NCBI RefSeq assembly: GCF_029625295.1
Contig: NZ_CP121112.1
Span: forward strand, 4,154,001-4,218,000
Direction: 5' to 3'
Length of the DNA: 64,000 nucleotides
Source of the DNA: Flavobacterium gyeonganense
Lineage (GTDB): Bacteria > Bacteroidota > Bacteroidia > Flavobacteriales > Flavobacteriaceae
Shown in pieces: positions 8,594 through 16,973 of this stretch. Each line of letters starts with the position of its first letter. Position 1 is the stretch's first letter. The notes beneath the pieces are model-generated. The model saw nothing but the letters and a program-made list of their open reading frames with translations. It searched no databases and was not told the origin of the DNA. The position numbers and the translations under genes are program-made.

Positions 8594-9160
8594 ATGAAAA
8601 AAATTTTGGGATTAGGATTATTGGTATTAACGATACTATTTACAGGATGTAGCAGTGACGATAATGATAACACTAACAGCGGAAGCGGATCAGTTTCAGC
8701 AAAAATTAACGGTACTGAATGGAAACCTTCTACAATTATTAACGTTTCCTTAATTAAACTTCCTGGTGAAGGACAGCGTTTTGATATTAGTGCCAAGGAT
8801 AATTCACAAATGCTTTCCATAGCATGTTCTAGTGAGTATACATCTGCAAATACAATGCCTCTAAGACAATATAATTTTACTGATGATGATGCAGAAGAAT
8901 CTGATGCAGAAGTAATAAGTGATGCATTATTTGTAAATACATATTTAATCGATGGTAATACATATACAGAACATTTAGTAAAATCTGGAAAAATTACCAT
9001 TACATCTATGGACGCTGAGAAAAAAACTGTTTCAGGGACTTTTAGTTTTAGAACTGAAAAAGCAGGCATTTTGCAAAATAAAATTGTTACTCCTGAGGTT
9101 GTTGAAGTTAAAGAAGGAGTTTTTAATAATTTAACTTATAAGGTTGTAGAAGCGAAATAA
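8594..9160 (+). CDS. Small lipoprotein, DUF6252-like
   Basis: This 188-residue protein begins with a lipoprotein signal peptide ending LFTGCSSDD (lipidated Cys at about residue 19). A short Asp/Asn/Ser linker follows, then a beta-rich domain starting SAKINGTEWKP. Small Flavobacteriia lipoproteins with a Cys-Ser-Asp start and an N-terminal G-x-x-W element are common and functionally uncharacterised; assignment to DUF6252 is from memory of that pattern and uncertain. The repeated theme of DISAKDNSQ and ITITSMDAEKKTVSGTFSF suggests a beta-sandwich. It is monocistronic, with its own terminator. Confidence 0.7.
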   Translation: MKKILGLGLLVLTILFTGCSSDDNDNTNSGSGSVSAKINGTEWKPSTIINVSLIKLPGEGQRFDISAKDNSQMLSIACSSEYTSANTMPLRQYNFTDDDAEESDAEVISDALFVNTYLIDGNTYTEHLVKSGKITITSMDAEKKTVSGTFSFRTEKAGILQNKIVTPEVVEVKEGVFNNLTYKVVEAK

Positions 9161-9180
9161 GTAGTTTAATAATTAACACA

Positions 9181-9214
9181 AAACCGGATTTGACAAAACA
9201 GATCCGGTTTTTTT
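9181..9214 (+). terminator. Intrinsic terminator
   Basis: The stem AAACCGGAT/ATCCGGTTT is followed by a T-run, 21 bases after the lipoprotein stop codon. Confidence 0.85.
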
Positions 9215-9314
9215 GGCTTAATTTTATGAAACAACGTGAATTATTGTTTTACTAAAAAGTATTGGATTTTATAAAGTATTTTTTTGAATTGCTAACAATA
9301 TCTTCATATCAAAC

Positions 9315-9326
9315 TGACAATTGTCA
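9315..9326. promoter_or_regulatory. Palindrome upstream of corA
   Basis: TGACAATTGTCA is a perfect 12-bp palindrome about 50 bases upstream of the corA start. The TGACA/TGTCA half-sites resemble those in front of dnaK. A binding function is inferred only. Confidence 0.35.
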
Positions 9327-9376
9327 TTTCTTATCCCGATTCTTTTTCGTAATATTACTATTGTAAAATTTCATGA

Positions 9377-10450
9377 ATGAGAAAGATAAAATACAAACAG
9401 GGACGAAAGCTGCAACATATTACTTTAGAGTATACTGGGACTCACAAAGATCATGAAACAGAGATGCAACTTTTTGTATATGACGATTCAGATATTATTG
9501 AATATGAAAAGTTTACCGTTTTAGCCCTAAATTCCTGTTTTGATTATACTAAAAATAACTGGCTCAATATTCATGGATTAAACGATATTAATCTTATTAA
9601 AACAATCGGTGATCATTTTAAGCTGGATGATTTTTTACTTGCCGATATTTTAAATACTACAAAACGAACAAAACTTGAAGAACAGCGTGATGTTTTATTT
9701 TTTAACATTAAATCGCTTTTGCCTTCAGAATATTCAGACGGACTTAAAGTAGAACAGCTTAGTTTTATTCTAAAAGACGGAATACTCATTTCGTTTCAGG
9801 AAAAACGAAGCGACTTCTTTACACATATCCGGGAACGTATTCGCGCACATGCTGGAATTGTAAGAACCAAAAAGGTAGATTATCTGCTTTATTTGTTATT
9901 GGATGCCGTAATGGAAAATTTTTATATTACGATAGAAGATGAAGAGAATAATATCGAAGAACTAATAGATTTAACCAAAAAAGGGGCAGATCCGGTTATT
10001 TTAGAGAAAATCGAAAACCATCGTGATAATTTTAATTTTTTGAAACGCTCTATTTTACCGCTTCGGGATTCTTTGTATTATCTGAAAACAATTAAAGATG
10101 ATGATGAAACGAATGGTCTTATTCAAAAAGAGACTTTTAATTTCTTTGTAAGACTGCATCAAAAAAGCCTTGAACTTTTGGAACAGATAGAATCGGATAT
10201 GAGCTCTTTGGAAAGCGCCTCAAATTTTTATTTTTCGGAACAAAGCCGTAAAATGAATGAAATCATGAAAACGCTCACCATTATTTCAGCAGTTTTTATT
10301 CCGCTTACTTTTATTGTTGGAGTATATGGGATGAACTTTGATAATATGCCCGAATTACATGCCCAAAACGGTTACTTTATTGTTATGGGAATCATGTTTT
10401 TACTAGTTATCGCCCTGATTATCTATTTTAAGAAAAGACGTTGGTTTTAA
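9377..10450 (+). CDS. corA: CorA-type magnesium/cobalt transporter
   Basis: This 357-residue protein matches CorA, the pentameric inner-membrane Mg2+ channel. It has a large N-terminal cytoplasmic domain with the family's long acidic helices (for example EDEENNIEELIDL). Two C-terminal transmembrane helices follow (about residues 297-317 and 332-352). The selectivity motif YGMNF lies at the end of the first helix, with the loop residues MPEL after it. The C-terminus KKRRWF is typical. The gene is separate from the downstream pta by 49 bases and could be co-transcribed with it, though no functional link is obvious. Confidence 0.93.
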   Translation: MRKIKYKQGRKLQHITLEYTGTHKDHETEMQLFVYDDSDIIEYEKFTVLALNSCFDYTKNNWLNIHGLNDINLIKTIGDHFKLDDFLLADILNTTKRTKLEEQRDVLFFNIKSLLPSEYSDGLKVEQLSFILKDGILISFQEKRSDFFTHIRERIRAHAGIVRTKKVDYLLYLLLDAVMENFYITIEDEENNIEELIDLTKKGADPVILEKIENHRDNFNFLKRSILPLRDSLYYLKTIKDDDETNGLIQKETFNFFVRLHQKSLELLEQIESDMSSLESASNFYFSEQSRKMNEIMKTLTIISAVFIPLTFIVGVYGMNFDNMPELHAQNGYFIVMGIMFLLVIALIIYFKKRRWF

Positions 10451-10499
10451 AGATTCAGTATTAAAATAATTCGAATACATTAGATTCAAAATATAAATT

Positions 10500-12593
10500 A
10501 TGAGTAAAGCGATATACATTGCCACAAGCGACCAGAACAGCGGAAAATCAATCATAACACTCGGTCTGATGAGTATTTTGATTGGAAAAACGGCTAAAGT
10601 GGGTTATTTCAGACCGATTATTGAAGATTTTGTTGATGGAGAACAGGACAATCACATTGAAACCGTCCTTTCACATTTTAATCTTGATATCAAATTTGAT
10701 GATGCATATGCCATTACCAAGAGCAAACTAATCAAGAAAAAGAATAAAGGTAAAATTGGAGAAGTTCTGGATCTGATCATTGAAAAATATAAAAAACTCG
10801 AAGAACGTTTTGACTTTGTTTTAGTTGAAGGAACCAGTTTTACTGGTGAAGGAACTTCAATAGAATTAGATTTGAATGTTTTAATTGCTAAGAACCTTGG
10901 AATTCCAACGATTATAATTGGCTCGGGAGTTGGTAAAACATTAGAGGAATTACTAGATAGTTTATATCTGGTTTATGATTCTTTTAAAGTAAAAGAAGTT
11001 GAGGTTTTATCAGTATTTGCTAATAAAGTTCAGCCTGAAAATATTGAACTCGTTACAAAGAGTCTTCAGAAAACACTACCATCGAATGTTCTGATCAATA
11101 CGATTCCGCTTATTTCAAGTTTGAACAATCCAACAATGCAGGAAATTGTTAATGAGCTGGATGCGAAGGTTTTATTTGGAGAAAACTATCTTAATAATGA
11201 AATTGGTCATTTTAGCGTTGGTGCTATGCAGTTGCATAATTATCTTGTTCATCTGCATGATAATGCCCTTGTTATTACGCCAGGAGATCGTTCCGATATT
11301 ATTTTGGGTGCGCTCCAGGCCAATGAATCAGCAAATTATCCTACTATTTCGGGGATTATCCTTACCGGGAACATCCTTCCGGAAGAAAGTATTTTAAAAT
11401 TAATTGAAGGACTTTCTGCAATCGTTCCTATTATTGCGGTTGATGGCGGAACGTATCATATTACAAATAAAATTGGTGCGATTCGGTCTGAAATTTATGC
11501 CAACAACACACATAAAATTGAGACCTCAATTACAACATTCGAAAAATATGTTGACAATGATGCTTTATCCGAAAGATTAATCACTTTTGTGCCTGAGGGA
11601 ATGACGCCAAAAATGTTTCAGTACAATATGGTAAAAAGAGCGAAACAGCATCGTAAACACATTGTACTTCCGGAAGGGAATGATGACAGGATTATTATTG
11701 CCGCTTCAAGATTATTGGATATGGATGTTGTTGATATTTCAATCATCGGAGATAAAAAACAAATTGAAAACAAAGTAACCGAACTAGGTTTAACGTTTGA
11801 TTTTTCGAAAGTAAAGATCATAAATCCAATAGAATCTGAGTTTTATGAAGAGTATGCCAATACGTATTATGAGCTTAGAAAAGCCAAAAATGTGAGTATC
11901 ACAATGGCAAGGGACTTAATGGAAGATGTTTCGTATTTTGGTACTATGATGGTCTATAAAGGACATGCTGACGGAATGGTTTCAGGAGCGGCGCATACGA
12001 CTCAGCACACCATTTTACCGGCATTGCAATTCATTAAAACGAAACCAAATTCATCTGTAGTTTCATCAGTATTTTTTATGTGTCTTGAAGACAGGGTTTC
12101 AGTTTTTGGAGATTGTGCCATCAATCCTAATCCAACGGCCGAACAATTGGCAGAAATAGCAATTTCATCAGCAGATTCAAGTTCAGCTTTCGGAATTGAA
12201 CCCAAAATTGCGATGCTTTCCTATTCTTCCGGTTCATCAGGAAAAGGGGATGAGGTAGAAAAAGTCCGTACTGCAACAGAAATTGTAAAACAAAAACGTC
12301 CTGATTTAAAAATTGAAGGGCCAATTCAGTATGACGCTGCTGTGGATCGTGCAGTAGGAAAAAGCAAAATGCCGGACTCTGAGGTAGCAGGACAGGCGAG
12401 CGTACTTATTTTTCCTGATTTAAATACCGGAAATAATACGTATAAAGCGGTTCAGAGAGAAACTGGTGCCCTGGCAATCGGACCAATGCTGCAGGGATTA
12501 AATAAACCTGTAAACGATTTGAGCCGTGGCTGTACTGTTGATGATATTATAAATACAGTGGTTATTACGGCAATTCAGGCTCAGGGATTGTAA
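10500..12593 (+). CDS. pta: Phosphate acetyltransferase
   Basis: Pta converts acetyl-CoA and phosphate to acetyl phosphate, the first step of overflow acetate production. This is the long three-domain form of 697 residues. A BioD/CobQ-like P-loop domain comes first (ATSDQNSGKSIIT near residue 8), then a DRTGG domain (about 215-335; the GDRSDI segment is visible). The catalytic PTA domain spans about 365-690, with LPEGNDDRII and DGMVSGAAHTT. It is cytoplasmic and is followed 76 bases later by ackA, the usual partner. Confidence 0.96.
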   Translation: MSKAIYIATSDQNSGKSIITLGLMSILIGKTAKVGYFRPIIEDFVDGEQDNHIETVLSHFNLDIKFDDAYAITKSKLIKKKNKGKIGEVLDLIIEKYKKLEERFDFVLVEGTSFTGEGTSIELDLNVLIAKNLGIPTIIIGSGVGKTLEELLDSLYLVYDSFKVKEVEVLSVFANKVQPENIELVTKSLQKTLPSNVLINTIPLISSLNNPTMQEIVNELDAKVLFGENYLNNEIGHFSVGAMQLHNYLVHLHDNALVITPGDRSDIILGALQANESANYPTISGIILTGNILPEESILKLIEGLSAIVPIIAVDGGTYHITNKIGAIRSEIYANNTHKIETSITTFEKYVDNDALSERLITFVPEGMTPKMFQYNMVKRAKQHRKHIVLPEGNDDRIIIAASRLLDMDVVDISIIGDKKQIENKVTELGLTFDFSKVKIINPIESEFYEEYANTYYELRKAKNVSITMARDLMEDVSYFGTMMVYKGHADGMVSGAAHTTQHTILPALQFIKTKPNSSVVSSVFFMCLEDRVSVFGDCAINPNPTAEQLAEIAISSADSSSAFGIEPKIAMLSYSSGSSGKGDEVEKVRTATEIVKQKRPDLKIEGPIQYDAAVDRAVGKSKMPDSEVAGQASVLIFPDLNTGNNTYKAVQRETGALAIGPMLQGLNKPVNDLSRGCTVDDIINTVVITAIQAQGL

Positions 12594-12669
12594 TTTTAAG
12601 TTAAAAGTTAGAAGTAAAATGTTATACGTTTTTTACGTTTTGTAATAAATAGAAATAGAATCAAAAAAA

Positions 12670-13854
12670 ATGAAAATATTAATAATAAACTCAGGAAGTT
12701 CATCAATTAAGTATCAGTTAATGGTTATGCCGGAAAACGAAGTAATTTGTTCAGGGATGATTGACAGGATTGGACTTGAAACTTCTAATATCAGTTTTAA
12801 AACTTCTGAAAATGCAATACAAGAAATAGTATCAGTCCCAACACATAAAGTGGGATTGCAAAAAGTTGCTGAAATGCTTTTGGATACTGAAAAAGGAGTG
12901 ATTAAATCGACTTCAGAAATTTCTGCCGTTGGACATCGTGTTGTACATGGAGGAAGTTATTTTTCGGATACAACTATTATAACTGATGAGGTGAAAGAAA
13001 AAATAAAAGAACTTTCTGAATTGGCACCTCTGCACAATCCAGCACATTTGGTTGGAATAAATGTTGCTGAAGAAATCTTTTCAGAGGCCAGTCAGGTAGC
13101 TGTTTTTGATACAGCTTTTCATCAGACGATTCCGGTTGAGGCTTATAAATATGCAATTCCGAATTATCTTTTGACAGAGAATAAAGTACGTGTTTATGGT
13201 TTTCACGGCACAAGCCACAAATATGTTTCTGAAAAAGCCATCGACTATTTAGAGAGCAATTCCAAAATAATTACCATTCATTTAGGCAACGGCTGTAGTA
13301 TGGCTGCTATAAAAGATGGAAAAAGTATCGATACTACAATGGGTTTTTCACCAGCCAATGGGTTGATAATGGGAACGCGTGCCGGAGATATTGATCAGTC
13401 AGTTATTTTTTATCTGATAAAAAACCTGGGCTACACAGCTGATGAAGTGAATGCCATTTTATTAAAACAAAGCGGAATGCTTGGGCTTACGGGTTACAGT
13501 GATTTGCGTGATATTGAATCAGAAGCTGAAAAAGGAAATAAAGACTGCCAATTGGCTTTATTAATGAATGCATATCGAATTAAAAAAACAATCGGAGCTT
13601 ACACAGCAGCATTAAATGGTTTAGATGCCATTGTTTTTACAGCCGGAATTGGCGAGAACTCTTCACATATGCGAAAACTGGTTTGTGCTGATATGGATTA
13701 TTTCGGAATTGAAATCGACGACGAAAAAAATCAAATCCGTTCCAGGGAAATAAGAGAAATCAATAAAGCTAATTCAAGAGCAAAGGTTTTGGTAGTTCCT
13801 ACAGATGAGGAATTTGAAATTGCCAGTCAAGTATATCATTTATTACAGAATTAG
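12670..13854 (+). CDS. ackA: Acetate kinase
   Basis: AckA transfers phosphate from acetyl phosphate to ADP, completing the Pta-AckA pathway. The 394-residue protein has the usual length. Visible family signatures are NSGSSSIKYQLM at the N-terminus, VGHRVVHGG, LHNPAHLVGI, FDTAFHQT and the ATPase-fold element FTAGIGENS. The order pta-ackA, on one strand with a terminator after ackA, supports an operon. Confidence 0.97.
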   Translation: MKILIINSGSSSIKYQLMVMPENEVICSGMIDRIGLETSNISFKTSENAIQEIVSVPTHKVGLQKVAEMLLDTEKGVIKSTSEISAVGHRVVHGGSYFSDTTIITDEVKEKIKELSELAPLHNPAHLVGINVAEEIFSEASQVAVFDTAFHQTIPVEAYKYAIPNYLLTENKVRVYGFHGTSHKYVSEKAIDYLESNSKIITIHLGNGCSMAAIKDGKSIDTTMGFSPANGLIMGTRAGDIDQSVIFYLIKNLGYTADEVNAILLKQSGMLGLTGYSDLRDIESEAEKGNKDCQLALLMNAYRIKKTIGAYTAALNGLDAIVFTAGIGENSSHMRKLVCADMDYFGIEIDDEKNQIRSREIREINKANSRAKVLVVPTDEEFEIASQVYHLLQN

Positions 13855-13907
13855 TTAGGATTTTAAAATGACAAATTTTATAATAGTATTATAAAAATTA
13901 AATATAT

Positions 13908-13932
13908 AAGCTCCTCTACAGGGAGCTTTTTT
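13908..13932 (+). terminator. Intrinsic terminator of pta-ackA
   Basis: The stem AGCTCC/GGAGCT with a seven-base loop is followed by a T-run. Confidence 0.8.
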
Positions 13933-13984
13933 ATGCTCAAACTTTAAATATTTGTGAGTATATTTGAGGTTAAATCTGAATATT

Positions 13985-16729
13985 TTGAAATCGATACTCT
14001 TAAAATTACTGTTCTTCTTTTTCATTACCGCTCAAATTCAATCGCAAGAATTACTTCCTTTCGTAGAAAATTATACTAAATCCAATTATCAGGGTGACAA
14101 TCAGATCTGGAATGTTGTTCAGGGGAAAGATAACGCTATGTATTTTGCCAATAATCATTATTTATTGCGATATGATGGCGTTATATGGGAGAAATATACG
14201 CTGCCAAACAAAACAATCATTCGTTCTATAATGATTGAGGGTGATAGAATTTACTCCGGTTCTTATAAAGAATTTGGCTATTGGCTGAGAAAGGAAGGTA
14301 AGATGCGATATATTTCGATTACCAAAAATCTACGCTTATTCGACGAAAAGGATAATGAAGAAATCTGGAAAATTTTCAAATTTAACGGTTCGATATATTT
14401 TCAATCTTTTAACGATGTTTTTATTTATAATGGAAAACAGATCAGAAAAATCAGATTTCCATTTTTGATTTCTTACTGTTTTGTAGTTGATAAGAATCTG
14501 TATGTGGCTTCGGTAGAAAAAGGTGTTTTTAAAATGGACGACAGCAAAATTGCCAATCCGAAAGGGTGGGATGCTCTTAAGAACAGTGTTGTTCATGCAA
14601 TAGAAAAATATAATAACAAGACCTATATTTTTACTCAGAAAAAAGGAATTTTTATTGTTGAAAACGGAGTTTTAAAACCCTGGAATAATTCATTTAATGA
14701 AGTTTTAAAAGCGGCTACAATTAACGTAGCCAAGTTTATAAAAAATGACAAATTAGTTTTAGGTACAGGTAACAAAGGTGTTTTTATCTATGATTTTAAA
14801 ACTGACAGCTACAAAAATATTGATCGGAACAATGTATTGATGAATAATTCTGTCTTAAGTATTGGATTTGATAAGGAAAATGATTTATGGCTAGGTCTGG
14901 ATAATGGTATAGCACACGTTGAAGTAAATTCACCAGTATCCATTTTTTATGACAATTCTGGAATTTTAGGTTCGGTATATTCCGTTGCAACTACCAATAA
15001 AGGCTATTTAATAGCTTCTAATCATGGTGTTTTTGAATTTGATTCCGGTAAATTTAAAATGATCCCAAACACTCAGGGACAGGCATGGAATATTACTAAA
15101 AATGGCAATAAATATATCATAGGCCATAATGACGGGACCTTTTGTTATGAAAACGGTTCTTTAGTTAAAACAAATAATGTAAGTGGTGGTTGGAATTTAT
15201 CGAAAAGCAGCATTAATAATACCTGTTTTCAATCGACTTATAGTGGGATTCTGGCATACGATGATATTTCAAAACTGAATGAATATAAAAAAATTGATGG
15301 TATTTCGAAACCAATAAAATATGTGGCCCAAAACAAAAAAAATGAAATTTTTGCTGCTGATAACTACCGGGGTTTATATCGTGTTTTGTATAGCGATAAG
15401 TACCAGACCCGGAAGGTTGAAAATATTACACAAAAGAGTACCATAGAAAATGATTTTGGGGTAAAAATTTTTGAATTTAGAAATGAGATTCTTTTTCTGA
15501 TCAATAATTTATGGTATACCTACAATTCGATTACGAATAAGCTTGAGGAAAATGAATTGTTTAATGACAATTTTAAAAATATTTCAGATGTTGTAGCAAT
15601 CGATGAAAATCATTTTATGGTCCTTCAGGATGGGATTTTATATCATATTTATGCTTCCGGAAATAAATTTGTGTGGAATATCATTCAGGAAAAATATTAT
15701 AAAGGAAAGCTGATTAATGACAATTTGAGAATTTTTAAAACTCAAAACCATTATTTGCTTAATCTTGATGACGGATTTATTTCCCTTCAGTTAAAATATA
15801 GTAACAATCAAAATACGAATCTCAAAATTGAAGCTTTTAGTGAAGGAGTCCTGCTTCCAGAGGATTCTAAAATTAAATATAATACAGAACTGAAAATTAA
15901 TGTTATATCAGGGATTTATGGTGCAAGCAAGCCTAATTTGTTTTACACAATAAATAGCAACAAGGATTTTGTTCCTATTTATGAAGGACATATTTTACTC
16001 AATAACTTAAGCAGCGGATTTCATTCTGTTAGTGTTTATAAACATGACGGTGTTCACTATGACAAGATTTGCAATTTTGATTTTAAAGTAGCTCAGCCAT
16101 GGTATTTTTCTGTGTGGATGATTCTTCTGTATTTATTATTAGTGAGTGCAATGTTGTTTTTGTATTACAAATGGAATAAGCTTCGTTATATTCAAAAATT
16201 AAAATTACAGGCTGAAGAATTAAAACACCAGCGTGAAATTCTGGAAATGGAATTAAAAGCTGAAAACGAATTGAATATTCAGGAATACGAGAAACATATC
16301 CTTGAACTTGAACTTCAAACCAAATCGTCTGAAGTAGCTGGAAAATCATTGTCAATAGCCAAACAAAGTGAAATGATTGAAAACATTCAAAATATATTAG
16401 ATTCAGAGAAAGATTTTAATAAACTTAGGAGTGAGATTAAAAAAGCTATTAAAATCAATGAAGTCAATAAACACGAATGGGAAACCTTTGAAACCAATCT
16501 GAATCAGATACACAACGAATTTATAACTACTCTTTCAAAGAAGTTCCCTAAACTTACTCCAAAAGATATCAAACTATGTGTATATCTAAAAATGAACCTT
16601 TCTTCAAAAGAAATAGCACCATTAATGAATATTTCATTTAGAGGTGTTGAACTACATAGATATCGCTTAAGAAAGAAATTAAATCTTACTCAGGAAGAAA
16701 ATCTTTCGAAATTTTTACTAAATATATAA
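13985..16729 (+). CDS. Propeller sensor with Y_Y_Y domain and C-terminal LuxR-type HTH
   Basis: This is a membrane-bound one-protein regulator, probably sensing a polysaccharide fragment in the periplasm. From the TTG at 13985 it has 914 residues, and the N-terminus MKSILLKLLFFFF is a clean signal peptide; a longer frame begins at the TTG at 13964, and no ATG fits. Residues ~25-620 are repeated two-component-regulator propeller blades (for example NDLWLGLDNGIAHVE). A triple-tyrosine-like sandwich (~625-700), a transmembrane helix (~706-728), a coiled coil rich in Lys/Glu (~730-810) and a LuxR-like helix-turn-helix near the C-terminus (LTPKDIKLCVYL to RLRKKL) follow. No kinase domain is present. 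Its place before SusC/SusD suggests it activates that locus. Confidence 0.85.
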   Translation: MKSILLKLLFFFFITAQIQSQELLPFVENYTKSNYQGDNQIWNVVQGKDNAMYFANNHYLLRYDGVIWEKYTLPNKTIIRSIMIEGDRIYSGSYKEFGYWLRKEGKMRYISITKNLRLFDEKDNEEIWKIFKFNGSIYFQSFNDVFIYNGKQIRKIRFPFLISYCFVVDKNLYVASVEKGVFKMDDSKIANPKGWDALKNSVVHAIEKYNNKTYIFTQKKGIFIVENGVLKPWNNSFNEVLKAATINVAKFIKNDKLVLGTGNKGVFIYDFKTDSYKNIDRNNVLMNNSVLSIGFDKENDLWLGLDNGIAHVEVNSPVSIFYDNSGILGSVYSVATTNKGYLIASNHGVFEFDSGKFKMIPNTQGQAWNITKNGNKYIIGHNDGTFCYENGSLVKTNNVSGGWNLSKSSINNTCFQSTYSGILAYDDISKLNEYKKIDGISKPIKYVAQNKKNEIFAADNYRGLYRVLYSDKYQTRKVENITQKSTIENDFGVKIFEFRNEILFLINNLWYTYNSITNKLEENELFNDNFKNISDVVAIDENHFMVLQDGILYHIYASGNKFVWNIIQEKYYKGKLINDNLRIFKTQNHYLLNLDDGFISLQLKYSNNQNTNLKIEAFSEGVLLPEDSKIKYNTELKINVISGIYGASKPNLFYTINSNKDFVPIYEGHILLNNLSSGFHSVSVYKHDGVHYDKICNFDFKVAQPWYFSVWMILLYLLLVSAMLFLYYKWNKLRYIQKLKLQAEELKHQREILEMELKAENELNIQEYEKHILELELQTKSSEVAGKSLSIAKQSEMIENIQNILDSEKDFNKLRSEIKKAIKINEVNKHEWETFETNLNQIHNEFITTLSKKFPKLTPKDIKLCVYLKMNLSSKEIAPLMNISFRGVELHRYRLRKKLNLTQEENLSKFLLNI

Positions 16730-16790
16730 TTTGTGCTATTGAATTTTGAATATATTTTATTTTTTTATTATGCTTTTTGTCTTATTCCAA

Positions 16791-16917
16791 TACATCATTA
16801 CTACATCATAGTGTTATATATATAAAACTTATGTAAATAATAAAATGTTTATTATTAGGTGTTTAAGTGTTTTTTTTAGCATATTGATGTAGCTGTGTAG
16901 TGGTAGAGATTGATGTA
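16791..16917. promoter_or_regulatory. Repeated TACATCA/TGATGTA motifs upstream of susC
   Basis: TACATCAT occurs twice with an 11-base period (16791, 16802), and the reverse orientation TGATGTA occurs at 16885 and 16911. All four lie in the 244-base gap between the regulator and the first susC gene. One-turn spacing suggests protein binding on one DNA face, plausibly by the adjacent LuxR-type regulator. Confidence 0.4.
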
Positions 16918-16973
16918 CTACAACGTTGTAATTGTTTAACTTGGCTCTACTAACTTAAACGATTAGAAACTCT

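Noticed and set aside
8566..9069. Minus-strand open frame of 167 codons opposite the lipoprotein gene
   Set aside because: The plus-strand lipoprotein has a lipobox and its own terminator; the antisense frame has no recognisable features.
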